Assembly: GCA_009760855.2 (NCBI GenBank)
Contig: WPIO01000172.1
Span: forward strand, 92,001 to 156,000
Length of the DNA: 64,000 bases
Reading direction: 5' to 3'
From: Cristatella mucedo
Taxonomy: Eukaryota; Bryozoa; Phylactolaemata; Cristatellidae
Below the pieces are notes generated by a model. That model was not told the origin of the DNA, made no database searches, and worked only from the letters and a program-made list of their open reading frames with translations. Position numbers and translations under genes: made by a program. The first letter of the stretch is position 1. Each line of letters starts with the position of its first letter. Of the stretch, positions 54,825 through 64,000 are shown piece after piece.

Positions 54825-55985
54825 AAATAATATTACATATGCTATATTTCCCTCAGAGAACTCGATTTCTTTGTAGGTAGTTTACAGTTGTTGCAAAGTA
54901 AGTGTAGTCGCACGGTTAGTGGTAACATGTAAATAAAAAGAGGCATGGTAGGAGGTGAAACATGGTTGGAGGTGACATGCACAGGGTCAGCGTGCAAATA
55001 CGGTTAGTGGCAGCATGCTCATTGTCAACACGCATAAGCACACAGAGGATGAATCACATTGAACCACTGAATGGTTTATTAAATAGATGCATTTTTACCT
55101 TTTTTAAATGTGGTCAATTCAGGGGAGATCGTGACACTAGGTGGAAGTGAGTTCCAGGCTTTGGGAGGATTCAAACTAAAAGCACGGTCTCTAAATGATA
55201 TAGGTTCGTACGAGCTAGAGGCAAACGATTAGATTTAGCAAATCGGGAAGTATGATGCTTAGCCTGGTGGAGGAGTACATCTGATAGGCAGGCTGGGGCC
55301 AAAGAATAAACAGACCTGAAAGTGAGTGACAGAACCTTGAAGGCCATGCATCGCTTGACTGGGAGCCACTGCAAGTTAGCTAAAGGAGGTGTGATGTGGC
55401 AACTGCTGCTCAAGACATAAGCCTGGCTTTAGAGCAGTGGTTCTCAACCTTCCTAATGCCTCGACCCTTAAATGCAGTTCCTCATATTGTGGCGACCCCC
55501 ACGCATAAAATTAAGTGGGAAAGTGGAAATTGCGTGTTTTCCGATGGTCTTAGGCGATCCCTGTGAACGTCGTTCGACTTTCAAAGGGGTCTCGACCTAC
55601 AGGTTGAGAACTGCTGCTTTAGAGGGTTTACCATCTGTAAGTGCCTCATAGCACAGGCCAGAAGACTAGCAAGCAGTGAGTTACGAAAGTCGAGACAGGA
55701 TATCACAAAAGCATTGGCCAATTTAGATGTGGTATCCCTGTCTAAACAAGCCCGATTTTCGGCAATGCTATGCAGTGAAAGTAGGTAGACTTGACTGGAG
55801 TTGATGTGGTCGTCCAAGGAAAGGTCACTATGGAATAAAGCACGATTTCCTGCAGATTCAACTGTCAACCTGGTAGTAGAGCCGATTCTGACCGTTAATT
55901 TTCCAAGTTTCAGAATCACACTTTATTGGCCCATAAGTAGTAGGTCAGTTTTATCATCATTCAATTTAAGAAAGTGTGCTGCTAG
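54825..55985 (-). mobile_element. LINE A copy interrupted by a hAT element
   Basis: From 'taataatttaaaaaataa' tail through C-terminal and 'LGVIFQSDLSLDDHI' regions to 'FLKLNDDKT'. Split at 55434/55617 by the miniature element. Confidence 0.8.
55435..55616. mobile_element. hAT miniature element resembling SPIN
   Basis: 182 bases starting CAGTGGTTCTCAACCT and ending AGGTTGAGAACTGCTG, inverted termini typical of Charlie/SPIN-type hAT transposons. Flanked by identical 8-bp duplications CTTTAGAG (55427-55434 and 55617-55624), the hAT hallmark. Interior words such as 'ttccgatggtcttaggcga' and 'cgacccccacgcataaaatt' match my recollection of the SPIN non-autonomous consensus. No transposase. Confidence 0.85.
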
Positions 55986-55999
55986 TTTGGCAGTTTGCT

Positions 56000-56510
56000 G
56001 AAAGTTCGCTAATGACAGATAGGCCTAGCTGCAGAGTATGTGCTTTCCCGTCTAAAAAAGCCGAATTTCAGCAATGTTATACAGCTGAAAGTCAGAAAAC
56101 TCGACTGCTGTCGTCGTCCAATGACAGGTCACTTTGGAGCAGGAACTTTAGATTTCGTGCATATTTAACAGGGCATATGCTGGCAGAGTCGATTGTGAGC
56201 TTTAGCCATTCGAATTTCTGAATCACGTTTGGTTTGCCCATTACTAGTTAGTTGGTTTTATCACTATTCAATTTAAGAAATTGTACTGCTATTCATGTGC
56301 GATAGTCATCAATACACGTAGCAAGGAAGATGAGAGGATTCGACATGCTCGAGGGCTGGGACAGTCACAAATTATCAGATGAACTAGTAAAGTATGGGGT
56401 CCGTGCTTGGTCCCGTTTTTTTCACGGTTTGTACTCTCCTTCTTGCCGATGTGATTGCCAGGCACAATCTAGGCTTTTGCTCTATGCAGGTGACATTAAG
56501 TTGTAACAAT
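56000..56510 (-). mobile_element. LINE A fragment with 5' inversion
   Basis: Minus-strand sequence at 56030-56370 ends at the 'PSQPSS' region; 56375-56505 is plus strand from 'SDELVKYGV' to 'YAGDIKL', the segment just upstream, inverted. Confidence 0.7.
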
Positions 56511-56514
56511 AATA

Positions 56515-57010
56515 TTATAACTATTATACATTTGATATAGCACCCTCAGAGGACTCAATCTCTCTCTAGGCACTTTACATTTGCCTCAAAGGAAGCTCGA
56601 TCGAATGGTTAGTGGGAGCATGCTCCACAAACAACACGAATAATATGGTTTGGGATGATAATGCATAGTGTCAGCCACTAAATGCTGTGATAAGTAGAAG
56701 CGTTTTTAGTTTCTTTTTAAATGTGGACAAGTCAGGAGATGTGACACAGATCAGGAGTGAGTTCTAGTCTTTGGGAGCATAAGAGAATTAAAGGCACGGT
56801 CTTCAAAAGATTTGCGGTTGGCACAAGGTATAGGTAATCAACTAGACTGTGAAATGCGGGTGGTACGATGCTTAGCCTGGTAGATGAGTAGATTTGACCA
56901 CTAACTATTTGATCGTGCTTCCTTTGCAACAAGTGTTAAGTGCCTAGAAAGAGATTGAGTTCTCTGAGGGTGCTATATCAAATGTAATAATATAATCATA
57001 ATTATTTTTT
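56515..57010. mobile_element. LINE A 3' end (minus) joined to a LINE A tail (plus)
   Basis: 56515-56895 minus with hairpin at left; 56896-57010 plus with its own hairpin and AT-rich tail: two 3' ends pointing outwards. Confidence 0.75.
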
Positions 57011-57049
57011 ACTCGTTTAAGTATGCTTGATAGGAACGGTAGGAATAAA

Positions 57050-57560
57050 AATCAGCAGAGTTTGCTTAAGTTAGTAGGCTAGAGCCGGAGAATGTAAGGA
57101 CCTAAAAGTAAGTGACAGAATCTTGAAGTCGGTACAGAGCTTGATTGGGAGCCATTTCCTATCAGCAAGAAGTGGTTTAGTGTTGGAACTGGTAGGCTCA
57201 TGACAGAAGTCATTTTCAGCTAAGACTTAATTTATGCAAAGTTCTTGCAAGTCATGCTAGAAGTCGGAAACGACATCCATACATTGGTGCATCCAAACTG
57301 ACTGCCAGATCGATAACAGATTTCTATTCAGCCTAAGGGTCGGTGAGATAACTACTGGGGAGCTATATGTGTGAGAGCACACACTGGAGGATCGGGGATG
57401 TTAAACAGGAAGACCGGTGCAAGAGAATAGAGCAAGTTGTGGGCTTTAGATGGGATCACGTAGTCTATTTGAGGGAGCCAGTGTAGCTTAGTGAGTAGTG
57501 ATGTGATGTGGCAGCTAAGCCATTGTCAACCGACCAGATAAACTGCTAAGTGACGCCCTA
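57050..57560 (-). mobile_element. Old LINE A C-terminal scraps
   Basis: 'gacctaaaagtaagtgacag', 'gattgggagcca' and again 'gagggagccagtgtag' mark two decayed copies of the DLHWLPVKQ region. Confidence 0.5.
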
Positions 57561-57949
57561 GCTGTAGACAGTTAAGGGCTCATGCCGAGATTCCGATGTA
57601 AAAGGAACTTTAGTAATGTAGGTTCTGTGTCTCAAGCGCTTAGACTAGTTTAGTCGACATGTTCTTGCCTAAGCTAGTCCTGATTTTTGCCGTGTTCCAC
57701 TAGCTGTGTGATTGACCTCGTCCGTGTGTTTCCGACGTGTATCCATGCTCAGGCCATGGGAAATTACTTGATGTGGCAACATGTTATGCCTTTGCTACAC
57801 GATGGTGCAAAAAATGGTTGTCTATTTCACTGGTGTTGTCTTGCCTATCGATTTCTTCTGAAGTATATTTCGTGAAATCGACTGGGAGAAATACTAATAG
57901 CTCTAATACGTCTAATACAAATATGAAAGAAAACATATAAGCAGTTACT
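57561..57949. other. Unassigned intronic stretch
   Basis: Nothing recognised. Confidence 0.3.
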
Positions 57950-58094
57950 ATAGCACCATAAGATAACCGAACCTTTATCGAGGCACTTAGCGTGTCCAAA
58001 AGGCTCGAGCCCACGACCTCGTGCATGAAGGTGAGCACCTCGGCCTCAGTCGTGAAAGGCCAACACCTTAACCCTGGCCCAATCCAGGAATCAC
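57950..58094 (-). mobile_element. SINE S1, copy 6
   Basis: Minus-strand head with GGGTTAAGGTGTTGG and GGGCTCGAGCC; decayed tail at left. An extra 25 bases sit between the boxes. Confidence 0.65.
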
Positions 58095-58589
58095 CTTAAC
58101 AGCATCAAATCTCTAATCAGGTTATTTACAATTTGCTGCAAAGGAATCAATAGTTAAAATAGTTACTAACAAGCGAGATATCATGCTTGGCCCACCACAC
58201 GCAAGGACTGAAGTGTAATTCGTACATAAGGGTGTAAAAGCCCACAGGATAACGTTTGGATTAGTAGCACCTCAAGTTAACAAATCATGAAAAAATCTCT
58301 GAGCCATGAGCCGAATTGCTGAATAATGCACAGCTTAGCATGCAAAGCACACAGAAAAAGTGTTATTCCAAAAGCCCATAGATATTTTTGCTGAACATAT
58401 GCTCATGCCAGGCACTTCAAGGTAATGAAAGTACAGCTGTAGTCAAAGTCAAGCAATGTCTTTCTATTTACAGGATGACCATCTACAATGGCACACACAT
58501 TGATTTTGTGTCATGTCTGATACTTAATCTCGTCACAAAAGAATAGACTGGTCTCGTCACAAAAGAATAGACTGATATGCTCTAAAACC
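58095..58589. other. Unassigned intronic stretch
   Basis: A 27-base tandem repeat ('gtctcgtcacaaaagaatag') lies at 58523-58577; nothing else. Confidence 0.35.
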
Positions 58590-59835
58590 CAGTATTTCTT
58601 CACTTGCTGACATGCTTAACGAGTTTGCACAACTGACTAAGCGTGATGTGCGCCCTCACCTGGACGGCCTATGGTTTATCCCAGACATTTAAATATCTAG
58701 GCCTACTCAGTGCAAGCTTAGGAAAGCTTATAAAAGATCAGGATTCACTGTACATCGTCAGGCATACGAAAACTATGGTAGATCATACCAGTCGATCCTA
58801 GTAAAGCCTAAATCTATGTTCTACAAATTATTATTGAATCGCTGATTCACAATCCAAAAATGCTGATGCCTACTGTCAGCCATCTCCTTTACTGCTCCCA
58901 GGTCCTTAACAGGTTCCTTAACAAGTCGTTCTTGTGGTGGCCTACCCGATCACTTCTCCAGCTTTTTGTCAACAAGATCAGGGAGACAAAGACAAGATCA
59001 GGAAGTCCATCCCTAGGTTGGCAGCATCCCCATGGAATCCTGAACATTAATTCCATGCAGCACCTCAATATCTTCATTCAAGCATGTCACTTGTGACTTC
59101 GTCCTCAAGTTTATATCCCAATCTAAGCAGACAAATAGTCCTCTGGACCCTATCCCCACTGTCATGCTTCTACAATGCATTGATCGGCTGCTGCCATGCA
59201 TAACTAACATCATAATATGTCATTAGTCTTAGGTCTCGTCCCAGCGCCTTTAAAAAAAGCTGTACTCAGGTCACTACTCAAGAAAGCAACGCTAAACCGA
59301 GAGCAATTGAGCAACTTCCGCCCAGTCTCTCTACTACCGTTTTTACCAAAGACACTGGAATGAATCCTGGCAGACCTGATGAACTCATGTATTGAAACTT
59401 CAAATATTGCTAGTAAGTTCCCGTATGGTTTTAGAGCTAATTCTTTCTCAGAGTCGGAATTGCTTCAAGTTTATAACGACCTACTTAGAAATGCAGAATG
59501 ATAGACAAGACAACAGAGTCCTACAGTAGGGTTTCGGCATCCCCTCTAAACTCCGGTCCCTCAATCACATCAAAGGAAAAGAAGACTACGAGTCCCCTAG
59601 ACCCGATTCCAACTGTAATACTTCTATTATTATTAGACCTGCTTCTGCCGTGCATAAATGAAATAATAAATATGTCCTTAGCCTCAGGTCAGGTCCCCTC
59701 ACCTTTAGAAAATGCTGTAGTCAAGCCACTCATTAGGAAAGCTAAGTTAGACCAAAAAGACTTGAGCACCTTACCTCCAGTCTCCCTTCTCCTGTTCCTA
59801 TAAAAGACACTAGAACGAGTTGTGGCAGACCAATT
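58590..59835 (+). mobile_element. Two LINE A copies, upstream half of reverse transcriptase
   Basis: 58590-59500 begins at the 'LNEFAQLTK' region and runs to 'YNDLLRNAE'; 59505-59835 restarts further upstream ('RVSASPLN', 'KKTTSPLDPIPTVI') and stops at 'LERVVADQ'. Both 5' and 3' truncated, with stops. Confidence 0.75.
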
Positions 59836-59837
59836 AA

Positions 59838-61335
59838 TAATAAAAAATAATAATAATATTAAAGCACTTCATAAAGCGCCCTCAGAGAACTCAATCTCTT
59901 TCTATGCGCCTTACATTTGCTGCAAAGAGAAATGCAATTGAAATGTGAGCAATATCATGCTTGATAAACAAACAAAATGAATAACATGGTCAGGGTTGAC
60001 ATGCACAGGGTCAGCATGCAAATGTGGTTAGTGGCAGCATGCACGGTGTCAGCACGCATAAGCACATGAAGGATGAATCACAGGGACCCACTAAATGCTG
60101 TCCGAAAAGGGTGTTTTAAGATCTTTTTAAATGTGGTCGAGTCAGGGGATGTTCTGACGCAAGTCGGGAGTGAGTTCCCGGCTTTGGGAGCATACAAGCT
60201 AATTGCACGGTCTCCAAAGGATTTGAGGTTTGTACGACGTATTGGTAAACTGTTGGATTCCAAAAAGCAGGTGGTACGATGCTTGGCCTGGTGAGGGAGT
60301 AGATCTGAAAGATAGGCTGGAGCAAAAGAATGAAGTGACCTAAAAGTGAGCGACAAAACCTTGAAGTCAATCGGTTGCTTGACTGGTAGCCAGTGCAGGT
60401 CGGTGAGTAGTGGTGTGATGTGGCAACTGCGGCGATCATGACAGACAAGCCTAGCTGTGGAGTTTGGCACCAGTTGTAATCGCCTGATTGCACATACCGG
60501 TCGGCCAGTAAGCAGAGTAAGCATGTAAGAAGTAAGTAAGTAAGTAAGCAGTAAGCCAGTAAGAGTTACAGAAGTCAAGTCGGGGTGTCTCCAACGCATG
60601 GACCAACTTAGACGTGGTTTCCTTATCTAAACAAGCCCAAATTTTAGCAACGTTATGTAGCTGAAAGTAGGCAGATTTGACTGTGACAATTTGAATGTGA
60701 CAATTGAACTCTTATATTGAGACCTCAAACCTAGCAAGCAAGTTCCAGTCTGGGTTTAGAGCTAATCACTCTGCAGAGTCAGCATTGCTTAGGGTGTATA
60801 ACGACCTACTTAGGAATGCAGACGTTATTGGTAAAATCTCTCTGCTTGTCCTCCTTGGTTTTTTGGCAGCATTTGATACTATTAATTACAAAGTTCTTCT
60901 TGGATTGTTTTGAATCTCGCCTGGACATCACTGGCATCCTGGGCATCACATCGCTCTGCACTGCAATGGTTCAGGTCCTGTCTCTGTGGTATACTTCAGA
61001 GTATAGATGTGCACGGACAAACATTATTGGTACCTCAGAGTAGCCATGTGAACGGACAAAGATCATCCCACGAACCACTTAACTACAGGGTACCTCAGGG
61101 CTCTATGCTCGATCAGCTTCTTTTCACAGTTTATTCTCTCCCTCTTGCCTATGTAATTACCAAGCACAATCACGTCTCTGCAGGTTACACTCAGTTTTAC
61201 CTTTGCTTTGATCTGTCCCAGCCCTCGAGCAGGTCGAATTCTCTACACACCTTTGCTGCAAGTATTGATGACATCTTCACATGGATGGCAGCAAACTTTC
61301 CGAAATTGATCGATGAGAAAACCAAGTTCCTAGAT
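59838..61335 (-). mobile_element. LINE A insertion with long 5' inversion
   Basis: Tail, hairpin and 3' part on minus (59838-60685, including a 173-codon frame), then a plus-strand inverted segment (60695-61335) from 'LNSYIETSNLASKFQ' to 'DEKTKFL'. A GTAA expansion lies at 60512-60556. Confidence 0.8.
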
Positions 61336-61930
61336 AATAATAATGCACTTGATAAATCGCCCTCAGGGAACTCAATCTCTCTATAGGCACTTTGCATTTG
61401 CTGCAAAGGGAAATGCAATTGAATGGTAAGTAATATCATGATTGATAAACAAACAAAATGAATAACACGGTTAGGGGTGACATGCACAGGGTCAGCATGC
61501 AAATGTGGTTAATGGCAGCATGCACAGTGTCAGCATGCATAAGCACATGAAGGATGAATCACGGGGACTCACTAAATACTGTCCTGAATAGGTGTGTTTT
61601 TAGGTTCTTTTTAAATGTTTTCAAGTCAGAGGGTGTTCTGACGCAAGTCGGGAGGGCGCTAGGCCGAAGCAAAGGATGAAGTGACCTAAAAGTGAGCAAC
61701 AAACCTTGAAGTCGATCCGTGCTTGACTGGTAGCCAGTGCAGGTCGGTGAGAAGTGGTGTAATGTGGCAACTGCTACGCTCACGGCAGACAAGCCTAGCT
61801 GCAGAGTTTTGCACCAGCTGCAATCGCATGATCGCACATGCTGGTAGGCCAGCGAGCAGTGAGTTGCAGAAGTCGAGACGGGATGACACGAATGCAAGGA
61901 CCAACTTGGACATGGTATTATTATCTAAAT
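61336..61930 (-). mobile_element. LINE A 3' end
   Basis: AAT tail at left, C-terminal region with an internal deletion near 61655, up to 'KLVLAFVSSRLDFCNS'. Confidence 0.8.
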
Positions 61931-61934
61931 ACGA

Positions 61935-62728
61935 TACGGGCAAACAAGTGAGATTTAAAATGGGGAAACCTTATGCTCAAAATCGCATCTGCCGGCAAAT
62001 CTCCTATTCAATCTGATTGTAATCGATGTTTCCAATGGCAAAATGCTTTGTCATATCAGCTCCACATTCAAGTCCGCCTGCTATCACCTACATAAAATTG
62101 CCTAAATTCTGGCTCGTTTATACAGGGATACCATATCTAAATTGGCTCATGCAATTGAGAAATCCCATTTCGATTTCCGTAACTCACTACTTGTGCAAAA
62201 CTGCAGCTAGGCTCGTCTGCCGTGAGCCTGGCAATAGCCACCTCACATCACTTCTCGCCGATCTGCACAGGCTCCCAGTCAAGCAACGCATCGACTTCAA
62301 GGTTTTGTCGCTTACTTGTAGGTCCCTTCATTCGTTAGCTCCAGCCTACCTATGAGAACTACTCCCCCACCAGACGAAGAATCGTACGACCCACTGTTCT
62401 GACTTGAATCGTTTAGCCATGCCTCGTACGAACCTCAACACTTTTGGAGACCGTGCCTTTAGTTCGCATGCTCCCGAAGCCTGGAACTCACTACCGATGC
62501 AAGTCACAACGTCCCCTGACATAACAACATTTAAAAAGAATCTTAAATGCTTTTTATTGCAGCCTTTGTCGGGTCTCTGTGATTTATCCTTTGTGTGCCT
62601 GCTACTTGCGCATGTTACCACCAAACATTTGGTAACGCTTTATGTGAATCATTTGTGAAGTGCCTATAGAGATTCAGTTCTCTGAGGGCACTATACAAAT
62701 GAATTATTATGATTATTATTATTTCTAT
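61935..62728 (+). mobile_element. LINE A copy ending at the TRIM-like acceptor
   Basis: Decayed sequence from the 'MGKP' region to the C terminus, then the hairpin 'gattcagttctctgagggc' and ATT tail to about 62728, directly against the pyrimidine tract of the splice acceptor. Confidence 0.8.
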
Positions 62729-62736
62729 TTTTCCAG

Positions 62737-63889
62737 CGTTAGCCTGTCAGAAAGGACTGAGTGGCTGTTTTGCAACGTTGCAACTGAAACAAAAGAAAAA
62801 CATATATTGGTGAATCCTGTACTTCTTAAGTGCCTTCACTCATGCTGCCATCAGTGTTTACACATACCAAACGGCGTCCGAAATGGCTCTCATAATGGAG
62901 ATAGTGCTAAGATGATATACCAGTGCCCTGTGTGCAAAGACGATGCTACTGATGCATTTGTTGAGAATCGGTTTATTTCTTCAAAGTACCTGGAAGAATT
63001 GTCTAACCAAGTTAATACATGCAACGGCAACGAGAATGAACAATTTTCCAACCTCCAACTCAGCTTAAAAAAGAGGCCATTATGCAATTTGCACGGAATA
63101 CAAGTAACACACTTCTGCTGGACGTGCACTGCTTGGCGCTGCCCATATTATGTGAGTGCAATGTGTCAGGTGGAAAAGCATGAATGCAAAGACAGAATTT
63201 GTGAAATTGCTGATACCATGAAGTCAAAATTAAGCGAATCTCTTAGTCAGTTTCAGAAGTTGACGGCACGCGAGGGTATCTTTAGCAATCCCGAATATAC
63301 TGGTGAAAGTAGCAAAGTGAAGGTATGTGAGGCTTCTGAAGACCTAGCGAAGTGTTACTACAATGCGTTAGACACCAACAAGGAACTCCTGGTGAAAGCC
63401 ATGTCATCTGCTTATGATGATGCCAAGAGACAGATTGATGCGTTCTGCCGTGGCCTTAGATCTGAAGCCGACACTGTAATTACGGTTCTCAAGCAAGCTG
63501 ACTACTGGAAACGCCTTCTTAGCGAGGGTGACATCTTCATTGTAGAACAAGGAGCCCTGCTTGATACCCAGCTTCAGCCTTTATTGCTTAAGTACTGCTC
63601 ACCTACCAACGGCCCTAGTGTAGAAGGAACTGTGGAGTCGGGATCGAAGTCTCGAAGCTTTTACTTAGCTATTGAATGCATGGACGACAATTATGACTGC
63701 AAAGTTCCGCTTAGAGACCTCGTGGGAGTGCCAGTTGAAGTCCTCGATGGTGAGCTGCAGACCCGTGTAAAGCATCCATGTTTTTTTTTATTGAATGTGA
63801 TTTGCTGTGACACCATTTTGCCGTCAGCTGGCAAAGAACTAGATCCGATGAAAAGTCTTAAGTTGCGGTTCCTTGCATGTTGTCTATAG
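62737..63889 (+). CDS. TRIM-like RING/B-box protein, terminal exon
   Basis: Entered after 'ttctatttttccag'; 383 codons to TAG, making 460 with the upstream exon. Counting from the first full codon (62738): RING-type spacing C12, C32, H34, C37, C40, C63, C66, with the second ligand replaced (Ala15), so a seven-ligand degenerate RING. A B-box-like zinc finger follows at 116-150 (C116, H119, C127, C130, C135, H148), also missing a ligand. Residues about 155-265 are helical and may form the coiled coil of TRIM proteins; the C-terminal 110 are beta-rich, without recognisable SPRY or NHL repeats. Likely a ubiquitin-ligase-type or scaffold protein, possibly inactive as a ligase. Frame and composition are clean, unlike the surrounding transposon debris. 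Confidence 0.75.
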
Positions 63890-64000
63890 ACGCCAATGCT
63901 TTTAGAGCCCCTCTATTGTTTGCTTTAGTAAGAGTAGTAGTAATATGACTTCTACGGGGGGGGGGGTAAGTATAATAGCTCGTCCACAGAGTGGCTTGGG
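63890..64000 (+). other. 3' flank of the TRIM-like gene
   Basis: Putative 3' untranslated region with a run of ten or more G near 63956-63967. No polyadenylation signal before the window ends. Confidence 0.4.

Noticed and set aside
63956-63967. G-quadruplex signal at the 3' end
   Set aside because: A single homopolymer G run, as easily a sequencing or slippage product; nothing else supports a function.

Overview
The window looks like intergenic and intronic DNA of an animal (metazoan), most likely an invertebrate. Genes are split by GT-AG introns. There is no operon structure. Most of the DNA is fragments of non-LTR retrotransposons (LINEs) whose C-terminal and 3'-end pieces recur dozens of times on both strands. 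TRIM-like, leucine-rich-repeat and beta-propeller genes fit an animal with expanded innate-type gene families, but I cannot name the phylum.

Layout. (1) 143-1231, minus: a GC-rich uninterrupted reading frame for a beta-propeller-like protein. (2) 1.6-20 kb: SINEs, old and young LINE copies, a terminal-inverted-repeat (TIR) DNA element, a Tc1/mariner remnant, a possible LTR-retrotransposon leader and a coiled-coil exon candidate at 13.2 kb. (3) 21.1-47.8 kb, minus: at least seven exons of one leucine-rich-repeat (LRR) gene, most exactly 141 nt and phase 0, followed by a coiled-coil exon; its introns are packed with LINEs, SINEs and microsatellites. (4) 48-52.8 kb: repeats of two SINE families and LINE tails. 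(5) 52.8-63.9 kb, plus: a TRIM-like RING/B-box gene in at least two exons separated by a 9.7 kb intron made almost wholly of LINE fragments, and holding a hAT miniature element that resembles the horizontally transferred SPIN family.

Repeats. LINE family A (L2/CR1-like: endonuclease remnant, reverse transcriptase with DLSAAFDTIDH, GVPQGSVLGP and YADDT motifs, a conserved C-terminal segment, and a 3' hairpin tail ending in ATT repeats) has more than 40 pieces, all 5'-truncated or broken. LINE family B (C-terminal segment ending in an ATTAC-type tail) has nine pieces. A tRNA-derived SINE carries the family A tail and was probably mobilised by it. The two LINE families are nested in one another in both directions, so they were active in overlapping periods. 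Several copies show the 5' inversion left by twin priming.

How things fit: the host genes are few and ordinary in outline (recognition and signalling-type scaffolds). The interest lies in the modular LRR exon array, the hAT element, and the unusually readable record of retrotransposition. All boundaries were read by eye; exon calls rest on frame, splice-site and phase agreement, not on transcripts.
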